Source: an uncultured Eubacteriales bacterium
GTDB taxonomy: Bacteria; Bacillota; Clostridia; Oscillospirales; Oscillospiraceae
NCBI GenBank assembly: GCA_900555735.1
Contig: USMI01000017.1
Coordinates: 1-21,920, forward strand
DNA: 21,920 nucleotides
Reading direction: 5' to 3'
Below, one piece after another: positions 1-8,175 of the stretch; within the stretch, counting starts at the first letter, position 1, and the number at the start of each line of letters is the position of its first letter. The notes under the pieces were generated by a model, which was not told where the DNA came from, made no database searches, and saw only the letters and a program-made list of their open reading frames with translations. Made by a program: the position numbers and the translations under genes.

Positions 1-1283
1 TCGCTGCGGTCAGGCCGGGGCGGCTGGGGCGGCGTGTTATCGTCGTCTCCATCGTCACCGTCATCATATCCGCCGTTGTGGCCGATGCGGCCCAGCAGGA
101 AGCCCACCAGCAGCAGGATGATGACCAGCAGCGCCGCACCGATGATAAGAGCGGTGGTGGTGGCCATCTCGCCGATCAGGGGCAGCGTCACCGTCATGGG
201 GACGGAGTAGGTGGGCGGCTCGGGCGGGATGTCGGGGTCAACGATCTCCATAGTGGGGATGATGCCCTCATACTTCGGCATGCGGTACACATGCACGGTG
301 TAGGTCTTGGCGGTAACGCCGTCCTCTGCCGTGCAGGTGACGGTCATCACGGTGTCGCCCTCCTTGGTCAGCTGGGCGCTGGACTCGGTGACGTTCAGGG
401 CCTTCTCGTCCTTTGCCACGCCGGACAGGGTGGCGGTCTTGGTCTCATAGGGGACGTAGGCCACATATTCCGTCACTGCGCCGGAGAAGGCGGGACTGAG
501 TGTGCCAACGTCCAGCGTCAGCTCCTTCAGCATGGCGTCGGTGCTGGGCTTGTAGTTGGGATCCTGCTGGCGCGTTACGGAGATGGTGTAATTCTTCTTG
601 GCGCCGGTGGCGGCGGTGCAGGTAACGGTCACCGTATTGGTCCCCACCACCAGCGTATTGCCGCTGACAGAGACCTTGGAGGAGCCCTCCGCCGCCTTAT
701 AGCTGAGATTCAGGGACTCCACCGCATAGGGCACGGTGGCCGTATAATAGGTGGTATTTTTGCTGAAGGCCGGGCTCAGCGTGGCGTTGGAGCAGGAGAG
801 GGAGCTGAGGTCGCAGTTGCTGCTGAGCGGCGCGTCCACCTTGCCGCTCCATGCGGCGGAGCCGACGTTGGACTCGTTGTTGCCGTCGGTCACGGTGATG
901 TCCTTGAAGCTGGCGCTCAGGGCCGTTCCCGCCGCCAGATCGCTCTTGACCCGGAAGGTCACGGACAGCACATTGGTGCTGGAGTTAATGGGATTGGACA
1001 CGTCGTACAGCAGGAAGCTGTCGCCGTTGACCACCATGGTCCAGCCGCTGATCTGCTGATCGTAGTTGGTGAACTCCAGCACGCTGCTGTCATAGCTCAG
1101 CGTGGCGTTCACACCCATGATGCCGCTGCCGGAAACACTGAGCTTCAGCGTCACGGTGCTGCCGGCCTGCACAGTGCCGCTGCCACTGAGCGCGGCGGAG
1201 GCAGCCTCGGCCCGCTGCGGAAGCAATATGACCAGCAGCGCCAGCATCAAAACCAGCGTCTTGATGATACGATTGTTTTTCAT
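1..1283 (-). CDS. Membrane-anchored cohesin-domain protein with two cadherin-like domains (3' end outside window)
   Basis: The frame is open from the ATG at 1283 to the window edge, about 427 codons with no stop, so the C-terminus is missing. Residues 1-28 form a signal peptide ending RAEAAS. Residues 31-150 resemble a cohesin domain: a glycine/serine-rich beta sandwich opening with AGSTVTLKLSVSG and followed by NATLSYDSSVLEF. Residues ~157-238 and ~250-335 are two cadherin-like beta-sandwich repeats (PF12733 type), each with the LSPAFS...Y...VPY pattern. A hydrophobic helix at ~373-398 is followed by a short basic stretch and an acidic/proline-rich tail. I infer a surface protein fixed in the membrane near its C-terminus. 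The ribosome site AGGAGGAAGG precedes the ATG. The gene starts 20 bases after the stop of the dockerin gene, so the two are co-transcribed and are likely binding partners. The domain calls come from sequence patterns alone. Confidence 0.82.
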   Translation of the reverse strand, partial: MKNNRIIKTLVLMLALLVILLPQRAEAASAALSGSGTVQAGSTVTLKLSVSGSGIMGVNATLSYDSSVLEFTNYDQQISGWTMVVNGDSFLLYDVSNPINSSTNVLSVTFRVKSDLAAGTALSASFKDITVTDGNNESNVGSAAWSGKVDAPLSSNCDLSSLSCSNATLSPAFSKNTTYYTATVPYAVESLNLSYKAAEGSSKVSVSGNTLVVGTNTVTVTCTAATGAKKNYTISVTRQQDPNYKPSTDAMLKELTLDVGTLSPAFSGAVTEYVAYVPYETKTATLSGVAKDEKALNVTESSAQLTKEGDTVMTVTCTAEDGVTAKTYTVHVYRMPKYEGIIPTMEIVDPDIPPEPPTYSVPMTVTLPLIGEMATTTALIIGAALLVIILLLVGFLLGRIGHNGGYDDGDDGDDDNTPPQPPRPDRS

Positions 1284-1303
1284 GATGCAGCCTTCCTCCT
1301 GTG

Positions 1304-3739
1304 TCAGCCGATTTTATCGATGCTGTCCTTGCCCACCACGATGCGGGCGGCCTTGACCACGTCGGTCACAGTGATCTTATCGTCCAGATTGATGTCCGCT
1401 GCCAGCTCATAGACGCCCTCCAGCGACTTCTTGCCCACCACATGGGACTGGATGGCCACCACGTCGGTAATGGTGATGCGGCCGTCGCCGTTGGTGTCGC
1501 CCAGCACCACCAGCGCGAAGGTAGCGCCCTTGGCCTTCAGTGTCATGCCGGTGCAGATATTGCCGCTGGTGACCTGCGTCTTGCCGCTGTAAACGGCGGC
1601 GGTGCTGTCACCGTTCAGCAGCTCCGCCACGGAGGTGCCGGGGATCACCGCCAGCGCGTATTCCACGCTGGGATCGTCGGGATCCTTGATCTCGTTGAGC
1701 GGAACGGCGTCATACAGCGGCGCAAAGGTCACGTCCGCATCGCCCATGATGGTCACACCGGCGGTGAAGCCCTCCCAGCCCTTGAAGGTATAGGAATACT
1801 TGCTGTCAGGCGATTTGACCGGCGGGATGGCAGGCGCCGCGATCAGCTCGCCTGCGGCGGCGGTGCCGCTGTAATAGCGCTTGCCGGAGGCGTCAAGGAA
1901 GGTGTAGGTATGTACGCCGGCATAGCGGGCGTACAGCGTCAGGTTGGCGGCACGCACCGGCGTGGAGGCGAGGATCTGCTCGCCCTCGGCGGTGAACCAG
2001 CCGAGGAACTGGGCGCCCTGACGGCTGGCAGTGGGCAGCTCGCCGTATACCACGTTATCCAGCGTAACGCGCTTGGAGCTGTTGCCGTTGATGGAGCCCC
2101 CCTGCGCGTCGAAGGTGACGAGGAAGGATTCATCGTTGATGTTGGAGCCGTCGTTGGGCTTGACGGTGAAGGTGGAACGGGCCAGCTCCACCGTCTGGCC
2201 GTTGGCGGCGGCGGTCAGCACAAAGGTGTAGGTGCCTGCGCCCAGCGCACTGTATGCCACGGAGTCATCCAGCTTTTTCAGGTCATAGGACGTGGCGTTG
2301 GGGGACACCGTCCGGTTGATGGCGGCGCTGCCGCTGCCGGTGAGGATGGAGATATTCAAGGAGGTGATAGCGGAGGAGCAGGAGACAACGCCCCGCACGG
2401 GGAAGGAGGAGCGGCCCGCGATCAGCACGCTGTCCTCCGTGGGATAGATCACACCGGAGGTGATCCACTCCGCCGCGCTGGCGGTCAGGGATGCGAACTG
2501 CCACGCGGCGGGGTTCTCCGCCGCCATCAGCAGCTTATTGTCCTGTGCGCTGAGATATGTACCCGTACCCTTGTTTTTCAGCAGATAGCCGCTGCCGCCC
2601 TGCTCCAGCTCCCACAGCTGGGAGGCCGCCACAGAGGGCGCGGTCAGCTTCACCGCCGCGCCGTCGGCGCTGAGACGCAGCGTCTTATCACCCACCTGCA
2701 TATTGAGGGTGTAGAAGCCGCCGGCGTAGTAGTTCAGGGTAAAGGTCTGGGACGCGCCCTCCGCGCCGGTGGCGTTCAGGGTAACGGCGCCGTTGGTGCC
2801 GTCCACCGTCAGCAGCTGGTTCTGGCTGTACAGCAGCCGGTAGCTGCCGTCCGCTTTCAGGGCATTGGCGTAGCCGTTGTTCATCAGCATCACCAGCGCG
2901 TCGGCAGGCTCGTTGACGGCCAGACGGCGGTAAACGCCCATCTGCACATCGCCGGAGCAGCCGAAGAAGTACCGCAGGATCAGACCGGCGGTGCCGTACT
3001 TGTTGGCGGTATCGCCGGACATGGCGGGGCCGGTGCGGCCGTTCTCCTGCCGCAGACCGTCCGCCGTCACCAGACGGCTGCACTCGTCATAGATTGCCTG
3101 GATCAGCTGTGCCTCCGGCTGGTTGGCAAAGCCGCCCAGCTTGTTGAAGGCCTTCACGATCAGGGAGCAGGCATCGGAAGCGCCGTGCTGCACGGCGCGG
3201 CTCCAGAACACGTTTTTCAGCGCCACGGAGTAATTGTCGATATTGAAGGTGGGGACCGCCGTCTTGACGCGGTTCACCACATTTTCATAAATGGTTTCCT
3301 TGGTATAGTCGTACTGGGCGCTGGTAAAGGTGTCGCCGTAAAGGGAGGCCACCGTCGTCCACGCGGCGTCAAAGTACGCGCCGTAGCCGTCGGAGATATA
3401 GTGATAGGCGCTGTCCAGCCGCTCGCCGATATCCCGGTAGACGCTGCCGGAGGGAAAGTTGTTCTTGCACCATTCGGCAAAGGCGTGAGGCGTTCCGGCC
3501 TTGCTGGCGAACATATACATGCCGTAGGACTTTCCGCCGGCGTCGCCGCTCACGGTGGAGATCATACCGGGGCTGCGGGCGTTGCCGGTCTCATAAAAGC
3601 GGCTCAGGTCGTCCAGACTGGCATTGTTCCACTGCATGGCGGTGTCCGCCATGGTATGGATCAGCAGGCCGCCGGCCACCAGACCGACCACCATCGCCAC
3701 GCTCAGCAGCATGGCGACGCCCCTTCGTAATAGCTTCAT
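1304..3739 (-). CDS. Secreted dockerin protein with lysozyme-like N-terminal domain, lectin-like and InlB-like repeats
   Basis: 811 aa. The start at 3739 is chosen because GAGGA lies about 7 bases upstream; the frame stays open to an ATG at 3808 that has no ribosome site. Residues 1-33 are a signal or anchor helix. Residues ~37-230 match a phage-tail/VgrG3-type muralytic domain: FYETGN followed by SGDAGGKSYGMYMF, with E50 the probable catalytic acid. Residues ~285-418 look like a ricin-type beta-trefoil. Residues ~430-527 form an Ig-like sandwich. Residues ~538-607 are an InlB/Listeria-Bacteroides repeat (VTFDAQGG, FLGWF), with a second related unit at ~609-677. Residues ~745-811 are a type I dockerin with two calcium loops beginning DTNGDGRITITDVV (D748) and DINLDDKITVTDVV (D782). 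The next gene encodes a cohesin-like domain. A peptidoglycan hydrolase role is inferred; the dockerin is clear. Confidence 0.86.
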   Translation of the reverse strand: MKLLRRGVAMLLSVAMVVGLVAGGLLIHTMADTAMQWNNASLDDLSRFYETGNARSPGMISTVSGDAGGKSYGMYMFASKAGTPHAFAEWCKNNFPSGSVYRDIGERLDSAYHYISDGYGAYFDAAWTTVASLYGDTFTSAQYDYTKETIYENVVNRVKTAVPTFNIDNYSVALKNVFWSRAVQHGASDACSLIVKAFNKLGGFANQPEAQLIQAIYDECSRLVTADGLRQENGRTGPAMSGDTANKYGTAGLILRYFFGCSGDVQMGVYRRLAVNEPADALVMLMNNGYANALKADGSYRLLYSQNQLLTVDGTNGAVTLNATGAEGASQTFTLNYYAGGFYTLNMQVGDKTLRLSADGAAVKLTAPSVAASQLWELEQGGSGYLLKNKGTGTYLSAQDNKLLMAAENPAAWQFASLTASAAEWITSGVIYPTEDSVLIAGRSSFPVRGVVSCSSAITSLNISILTGSGSAAINRTVSPNATSYDLKKLDDSVAYSALGAGTYTFVLTAAANGQTVELARSTFTVKPNDGSNINDESFLVTFDAQGGSINGNSSKRVTLDNVVYGELPTASRQGAQFLGWFTAEGEQILASTPVRAANLTLYARYAGVHTYTFLDASGKRYYSGTAAAGELIAAPAIPPVKSPDSKYSYTFKGWEGFTAGVTIMGDADVTFAPLYDAVPLNEIKDPDDPSVEYALAVIPGTSVAELLNGDSTAAVYSGKTQVTSGNICTGMTLKAKGATFALVVLGDTNGDGRITITDVVAIQSHVVGKKSLEGVYELAADINLDDKITVTDVVKAARIVVGKDSIDKIG

Positions 3740-3834
3740 ACTGTGTTCCTCGCTCTCCATCAGAATACGCAGACATGCAAACGCAGGGGAGACAAAATGC
3801 CTCTCCACCGATTTACATAATACTATTCAAAGCA

Positions 3835-3863
3835 AGTATAGCATCCGGAAGCGGGCTTGTCTA
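3835..3863 (-). promoter_or_regulatory. Promoter of the dockerin-cohesin operon
   Basis: Read on the minus strand, TAGACA (3858-3863) is separated by 17 bases from TATACT (3835-3840), a good sigma-A arrangement. The transcript would have a leader of about 88 bases before the ATG at 3739. Nothing else is recognised in the gap between this promoter and the ABC-operon terminator. Confidence 0.68.
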
Positions 3864-4000
3864 CTGAAAAAGCGAAAAAAACACAAAAAATTGAGGGATT
3901 TTGTCGGGTAACTACCACATTTAGCGGACAGTGACGGCCCACGAGGCCTCTCTGCCGCATATCCCGCCGCTTGCCGAAAAATTATGTAAACCGTGCAATG

Positions 4001-4029
4001 AAAAAAGGGCGGTCATATGACCGCCCTTT
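4001..4029 (-). terminator. Rho-independent terminator of the ABC transporter operon
   Basis: Positions 4004-4029 are a perfect 26-base palindrome, AAAGGGCGGTCAT and its reverse complement. On the minus strand it is followed by a T run (the A run 4001-4006 on the plus strand). It lies 17 bases beyond the stop codon of the substrate-binding protein. Confidence 0.9.
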
Positions 4030-4046
4030 CTTCATTATCAGCAGGG

Positions 4047-5045
4047 TTACCGTGCGGCTTCCGCCCAGTGGTTATCCACCAGCTTGTCGAAGTCCACCCA
4101 CTCCGCCTCCGTCAGCTCGCCCGCCTGCGTCATGACGGTCTCCAGCCGCTCCAGCGACGCCTGCTCCATGGTCAGGGGCATGTTCCACGCGCCGATCTCA
4201 CGGTGGCGGGCGGTGACGGCCTCCAGCGTGTCAAGGCTGGTATCGGGGAACTGGCCGATAATGGCCTCCGCCACCTCCCGGTCGGTGTGGGAATCCACCC
4301 AGTCCAGCGCCTTGGCCACGGCGCGGCAGAAGGCGGCGATCACGTCGTCATGCTGGGCCGTGTAGCTCTGGGAGGCGAAATAGGCGGTGTAGGGGATGCG
4401 GCCGCTCTCCGCGCCGATGGAGCAGAGGATATACCCCTCGCCGGAGGTGACCACCTGCGTGGCGGCAGGCTCGAACAGCGTCACATAGTCGCCCTGCCCG
4501 CCGGTGAAGGCACCGGCCATCATGTTGAACTGCACGCTGGTGTCCACGATCACGTCCACCTGCGGCTCAAGGCCGTGCTGGCGCAGGACGTATTCCAGCG
4601 TCATCTCCGGCACGCCGCCCTTGCGGCCGCCGATGATGGTCTTGCCCCGGAGGTCCTCCCAGTCGAAGGGATCGTCCGTGCGGCCCATGAGGAACGCGCC
4701 GTCGCAGGCCGTCAGCTGGGCGAACACCACGGGATAGTCGTCCTTGCCCTGATTGTAAATGTAGACGCAGCTCTCCGGCCCGGCAAGGCCGATGTCGCTC
4801 TGTCCCGACACCACGGCGGTCATGACCTTGTCGGCGCCGCCGCCGTTGGTCAGCTCGATGGCAAGGCCCTCCTCCTCAAAGAAGCCCAGCTCCATGGCCA
4901 CATACTGCGGCGCGTAGAACACGGAGTGGGTCACCTCGTTGAGCCGGACGGTGGTCAGCTCCTTCTCCGTCTGCCCGGCGCCGCAGCCGCACAGCAGCGG
5001 CAGCAGCGTCAGGGCGGCAAGAATTGGCGCGAAGATCTTTTTCAT
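4047..5045 (-). CDS. ABC transporter substrate-binding lipoprotein (NMT1/SsuA-like)
   Basis: 332 aa. The N-terminus MKKIFAPILAALTLLPLLCGC is a lipoprotein signal with C21 as the likely lipidated cysteine, so the protein sits outside the membrane. The mature part has the features of the nitrate/sulfonate/taurine/thiamine-precursor binding family: LNEVTHSVFYAPQYVAMELG near the start, then ADKVMTAVVSGQSDIGLAGPE, DLRGKTIIGGRKGG and EMTLEYVLRQHGL. The ligand cannot be read from sequence; sulfonates, nitrate-like anions and pyrimidine thiamine precursors are all used in this family. The start codon overlaps the permease stop in an ATGA, which sets the start and implies translational coupling. It is the last gene of a three-gene operon. 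Confidence 0.9.
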   Translation of the reverse strand: MKKIFAPILAALTLLPLLCGCGAGQTEKELTTVRLNEVTHSVFYAPQYVAMELGFFEEEGLAIELTNGGGADKVMTAVVSGQSDIGLAGPESCVYIYNQGKDDYPVVFAQLTACDGAFLMGRTDDPFDWEDLRGKTIIGGRKGGVPEMTLEYVLRQHGLEPQVDVIVDTSVQFNMMAGAFTGGQGDYVTLFEPAATQVVTSGEGYILCSIGAESGRIPYTAYFASQSYTAQHDDVIAAFCRAVAKALDWVDSHTDREVAEAIIGQFPDTSLDTLEAVTARHREIGAWNMPLTMEQASLERLETVMTQAGELTEAEWVDFDKLVDNHWAEAAR

Positions 5046-5854
5046 GCTTTTACCCCCAATAAACGATACAGTATTTTTTCCACCCACAGCACCAGCCGGT
5101 ACATGATCACCGCGGCCGCCAGAAGCAGCAGCACGCTGGTCATCACCAGATCCATGTTGAACACCTGCGAGCCGTAGACGATCAGGTAACCCAGACCGGC
5201 GCGTGAGACAAGGAACTCGCCCATGATGACGCCCACCCATGAAAGGCCCACGTTGACCTTCAGGGTGTTCAGCAGCGTGGCGTAGTTGGCGGGAAACACC
5301 AGCATCCGCAGTGTCTGCCAGCGGCTGGCCCCCATAGCGGCCATCAGCCGCAGCTTCTGGGCGTCCGTGGCGCGGAAGCCCTCGTACATGTTCAATATGG
5401 TGACGATCAGCGAAATGGCCAGCGTCATGACGATGATGGCCCCGGTGCCCGCGCCCATCCACACGATGAAGATGGGCCCCAGTGCCGTTTTCGGCAGGGC
5501 GTTGAGCACCACCAGATACGGGTCCAGTACCCGGCTGAGGGTGGGCCACCACCACATGGCCACGGCGATCAGCGTACCGGCGGCGGTACCCAGCAGGAAT
5601 CCCACCGCCGTCTCCCAGCAGGAGGTGCCCACATGCACCAGCACGTCGCCGCCCCGGCACAGGTTGACGAAGGTGGCGGCGATGCGGCTGGGACAGCTGA
5701 CCAGAAAGCCGTCGCTGAGCCCCACGCGGCAGCTGAGCTCCCAGAAGGCGAAAAAGCCTACCAGCAGGGAGATCTGCCAGATGCGCACCCGCCGGGTCTG
5801 CCGCCGCAGCGCCAGCAGATACCGCGCCCGCTTGGGCGACAGAGCCTCATTCAT
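5042..5854 (-). CDS. ABC transporter permease (SsuC/TauC/ThiX-like)
   Basis: 270 aa, the usual length for this family. It has about six hydrophobic segments, beginning after a basic N-terminal stretch at ~25-45 (WQISLLVGFFAFWELSC). The cytoplasmic coupling loop that docks on the ATPase is visible as EGFRATDAQKLRLMAAMGAS followed by a conserved FPA, the EAA-type motif of binding-protein-dependent permeases. It should form the membrane channel with the ATPase and lipoprotein encoded on either side. The start overlaps the end of the ATPase gene by 8 bases and the stop overlaps the lipoprotein start by 4 bases, so the three products are probably made in fixed ratio. Confidence 0.93.
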   Translation of the reverse strand: MNEALSPKRARYLLALRRQTRRVRIWQISLLVGFFAFWELSCRVGLSDGFLVSCPSRIAATFVNLCRGGDVLVHVGTSCWETAVGFLLGTAAGTLIAVAMWWWPTLSRVLDPYLVVLNALPKTALGPIFIVWMGAGTGAIIVMTLAISLIVTILNMYEGFRATDAQKLRLMAAMGASRWQTLRMLVFPANYATLLNTLKVNVGLSWVGVIMGEFLVSRAGLGYLIVYGSQVFNMDLVMTSVLLLLAAAVIMYRLVLWVEKILYRLLGVKA

Positions 5855-6611
5855 GCAGCTCCAGCTCCTTCCATATGGCGTCGAAGTAACGGGGGAAGGC
5901 CGGATTCTCCCGCCGCTGCATGGGCGAGAGCGGCCGCAGCTCCCCCATGTCGAACACCGCCTTCACCACGGCGGGCCGCCGGGACAGCACCACCACCCGG
6001 TCCGACATGCTGACGGCCTCGGAGATATCGTGGGTCACCAGCAGGGCGGTCTTGCCCTCGCCGCGGATAATGCGCCAGATGTCGCCGGACACCGCCAGCC
6101 GGGTCTGATAGTCCAGCGCGGAAAAAGGTTCATCCAGCAGCAGGATATCCGGCCCCGTGGCCAGCGTGCGGATCAGGGCACACCGCTGGCGCATGCCGCC
6201 GGAGAGCTGGTCGGGCCGCTTGGCGGCGAACTCCGCCAGTCCGTAGCGCTCCAGCAGCGCGTCCACATGGGCCCGGTGCTCCCCGTCGCGGTCGCGGCGG
6301 ATCTCCAGTCCCAGCAGCACGTTGTCCCGGATGGTGCGCCATTCAAACAGCTGATCCCGCTGGGGCATGAAGCCTACATGGCCGCTGGCCCCGGACACCG
6401 GTGCGCCGCACAGCGTCACCGTGCCGCCGTCCAGCGTCTCCAGACCTGCCAGTGCGCCCAGCAATGTGGATTTTCCGCAGCCGGACGGCCCGACGATGCT
6501 GACGAACTCCCCCTCCGCCACGTCGAAGGAGACGCGCCGCAGCGCCTCTACCTCGCCGTTGCGGGCCTGATACGTCAGGGCGGCGTCCCGGATCGAAATG
6601 ATTTGGTTCAT
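5847..6611 (-). CDS. ABC transporter ATP-binding protein (SsuB/TauB/ThiZ-like)
   Basis: 254 aa. All nucleotide-binding motifs are present: Walker A GPSGCGKST at 41-49, Q-loop near Q84, signature LSGGMRQR at 136-143, Walker B LLLDEPF at 157-163, and the H-loop histidine H194 in LLVTHD. It energises the importer formed with the two downstream genes. The start at 6611 is chosen because GGGAGG lies 5 bases upstream; the frame extends further upstream to 6668 but that ATG has no ribosome site. It is the first gene of the operon and is divergent from ridA, with a 151-base shared intergenic region that carries a palindrome next to the likely transcription start. Confidence 0.94.
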   Translation of the reverse strand: MNQIISIRDAALTYQARNGEVEALRRVSFDVAEGEFVSIVGPSGCGKSTLLGALAGLETLDGGTVTLCGAPVSGASGHVGFMPQRDQLFEWRTIRDNVLLGLEIRRDRDGEHRAHVDALLERYGLAEFAAKRPDQLSGGMRQRCALIRTLATGPDILLLDEPFSALDYQTRLAVSGDIWRIIRGEGKTALLVTHDISEAVSMSDRVVVLSRRPAVVKAVFDMGELRPLSPMQRRENPAFPRYFDAIWKELELHE

Positions 6612-6644
6612 ATGCGCCTCCCTTTTGCGTGTTGAACGCTTTGC

Positions 6645-6663
6645 GGGAGAGAAGGTCTCTCCC
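6645..6663 (-). promoter_or_regulatory. Perfect palindrome at the ABC-operon transcription start (possible operator or 5' hairpin)
   Basis: GGGAGAGA-AGG-TCTCTCCC is a perfect inverted repeat with a 3-base centre. On the minus strand a -10-like TATACT lies at 6670-6675 with only a weak -35 (TAACCA, 17 bases away), so transcription would start about where this palindrome begins. It could be a repressor site or a stem at the very 5' end of the mRNA. I see no TPP riboswitch consensus here. Confidence 0.45.
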
Positions 6664-6702
6664 TGCATCAGTATATTGAGGGGCCGCCCCGTTGGTTACT
6701 CG

Positions 6703-6731
6703 TTGACATTTTCACGGCTGTGGTGTACCAT
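6703..6731 (+). promoter_or_regulatory. Promoter of ridA
   Basis: A consensus -35 TTGACA (6703-6708) is followed by a 17-base spacer and TACCAT (6726-6731). The transcript would start near 6738, just ahead of the AAGGAGG ribosome site at about 6748-6754. Confidence 0.72.
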
Positions 6732-6762
6732 GGACGTACAGTATAAAAAGGAGGATGTTCCC

Positions 6763-7143
6763 ATGAAGAAGATCATTTCCACCACCAATGCTCCTGCCGC
6801 CATCGGCCCCTATTCTCAGGCCATCGACTGCGGTAATTTCCTTGTCACCTCCGGTCAGGTGCCCTTCGATCCCGCCACCGGCGAGTTCGTCCCCGGCGGC
6901 ATTACCGAGCAGACCCGCCAGGTACTGACCAACATCAAGGCCATCCTGACCGAGGCCGGCCTGACCATGGACAACGTGGTCAAGACTACCGTGTTCCTGC
7001 AGAACATGGGCGACTTCGCCGCCATGAACGCCGTGTACGCCGAGTTCTTTACCGAGGGTCAGTATCCCGCCCGCTCCGCCGTGGAGGTGGGTGCGCTGCC
7101 CAAGGGCGCTCTGGTGGAGATCGAGACCATCTGCGTCAAGTAA
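6763..7143 (+). CDS. ridA: RidA family enamine/imine deaminase
   Basis: 126 aa, the normal RidA length. Family features are the N-terminal APAAIGPYSQA, the central SGQVPFDPATGE, and the C-terminal ARSAVEVGALPKGALVEIE. R104 and E119 correspond to the arginine and glutamate that bind and activate the substrate in the trimer interface. RidA proteins hydrolyse reactive 2-aminoacrylate and related enamines released by PLP enzymes, and so protect cytoplasmic enzymes. The start at 6763 is set by AAGGAGG 8 bases upstream. It has its own near-consensus promoter and a hairpin after the stop. It is divergent from an ABC importer, which does not by itself show a shared function. Confidence 0.95.
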   Translation: MKKIISTTNAPAAIGPYSQAIDCGNFLVTSGQVPFDPATGEFVPGGITEQTRQVLTNIKAILTEAGLTMDNVVKTTVFLQNMGDFAAMNAVYAEFFTEGQYPARSAVEVGALPKGALVEIETICVK

Positions 7144-7160
7144 GCTTTTTGTTCGACCCG

Positions 7161-7193
7161 CAACGCCTCCGGTGCTTTTCACCGGAGGCGTTG
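7161..7193 (+). terminator. Terminator-like hairpin after ridA
   Basis: A perfect 14-bp stem, CAACGCCTCCGGTG with its complement, encloses the loop CTTTT. The tail is TTCATC, with no proper T run, so termination may be partial and the PAP2 gene 28 bases on could be read through. Confidence 0.6.
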
Positions 7194-7221
7194 TTCATCA
7201 AATCCGTCAGGAGGTTCGTTT

Positions 7222-8145
7222 ATGCAGGTCTTATACGCCTTGGAATCCATCCGCACGCCGTTTCTGGACACCTTCTTTTCCCTTGTCACCCATCTGGGCG
7301 AGGAGCTGGTGTTCATGGTGGCGGCGCTGTTCGTGTTCTGGTGCGTCAGCAAGAAGGAGGGGTACTATCTGCTGGCGGTAGGCTTTGCCGGAACGGTGCT
7401 GAACCAGTTTCTGAAGCTGCTGTGCCGTATTCCCCGTCCGTGGGTGCTGGACAGCAATTTCACCATCGTGGAGAGCGCCCGCGCACAGGCCACCGGCTAT
7501 TCCTTCCCCAGCGGCCATACCCAGAACGCCGTGGGCACCTTCGGCGGCATCGCCCGGTTCACCCGCCGGAAATGGGTGCGGGTGGTGTGCATCGTCATCG
7601 CGGTGCTGGTGCCCTTCTCCCGCATGTATCTGGGCGTTCACACGCCGCTGGATGTGGGTGTGGCCGCCGTGACGGCGGTGGTGCTGCTGTTCGTGCTGTA
7701 CCCCGTCATGGAGCACAGCGACATCCGCCACGGCGTCATGGCCGCGGTGGTCGGCGTGATGCTGGCGCTGGCGGCGGGCTATCTGCTGTTCGTGTCGCTG
7801 TATCCGTTCCCTGCCGATGTGGACGCGGACAATCTGGCCCACGGCGTGGAGAACGCATGGAAGCTGATGGGGGCCACGGTGGGCCTTCTGGCGGCGTGGT
7901 GGCTGGACATGAAGTTCATCAACTTCGACACCCGGGCTGTGTGGTATGTGCAGCTCATCAAGCTTGTGGGCGGTCTTTTGCTGATCGTGGCCATCCGGGC
8001 CGCGCTGAAGGCGCCGCTGGCGGCGCTGCTGGGCGCAGGGCCGGGCGGCGCGGTGCGCTACGCCGTGATGGTGCTGTTTGCCGGGGCGGTGTGGCCCATG
8101 ACCTTCGCGCCCTTGTGCCGCGCGCTGGAAAAGCGGGTATACTAA
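7222..8145 (+). CDS. PAP2-family membrane phosphatase
   Basis: 307 aa integral membrane protein with the complete phosphatidic-acid-phosphatase type 2 signature. Motif 1 is K65-LLCRIP-R72-P73, motif 2 is P96-SGH99, and motif 3 is S133-R134-MYLGV-H140-TPL-D144. H99 would protonate the leaving group and H140 would be the nucleophile. Several hydrophobic helices surround these motifs, placing the active site on the outer face. The family dephosphorylates lipid phosphates such as undecaprenyl pyrophosphate or phosphatidic acid; which one cannot be told here. It is longer than minimal PAP2 proteins because of extra C-terminal helices (~170-300). The ATG follows AGGAGG at the normal spacing. Confidence 0.92.
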   Translation: MQVLYALESIRTPFLDTFFSLVTHLGEELVFMVAALFVFWCVSKKEGYYLLAVGFAGTVLNQFLKLLCRIPRPWVLDSNFTIVESARAQATGYSFPSGHTQNAVGTFGGIARFTRRKWVRVVCIVIAVLVPFSRMYLGVHTPLDVGVAAVTAVVLLFVLYPVMEHSDIRHGVMAAVVGVMLALAAGYLLFVSLYPFPADVDADNLAHGVENAWKLMGATVGLLAAWWLDMKFINFDTRAVWYVQLIKLVGGLLLIVAIRAALKAPLAALLGAGPGGAVRYAVMVLFAGAVWPMTFAPLCRALEKRVY

Positions 8146-8175
8146 GCATGTGCTTATGTATATACACATGTGTCT

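Noticed and set aside
78..1412. Plus-strand open frame opposite the cohesin gene
   Set aside because: Low-complexity Gly/His/Gln-rich translation in register with the real minus-strand gene; it is an antisense shadow.
1301..3730. Long plus-strand open frame opposite the dockerin gene
   Set aside because: Its translation is Gly/His/Arg-rich with no domain pattern and no ribosome site, as expected opposite a G+C-rich gene; the minus-strand protein has clear domains.
6612..6762. TPP riboswitch upstream of the ThiXYZ-like importer
   Set aside because: I looked for the conserved CUGAGA and the second TPP-binding block on the minus strand and found neither; the only clear structures are short palindromes.
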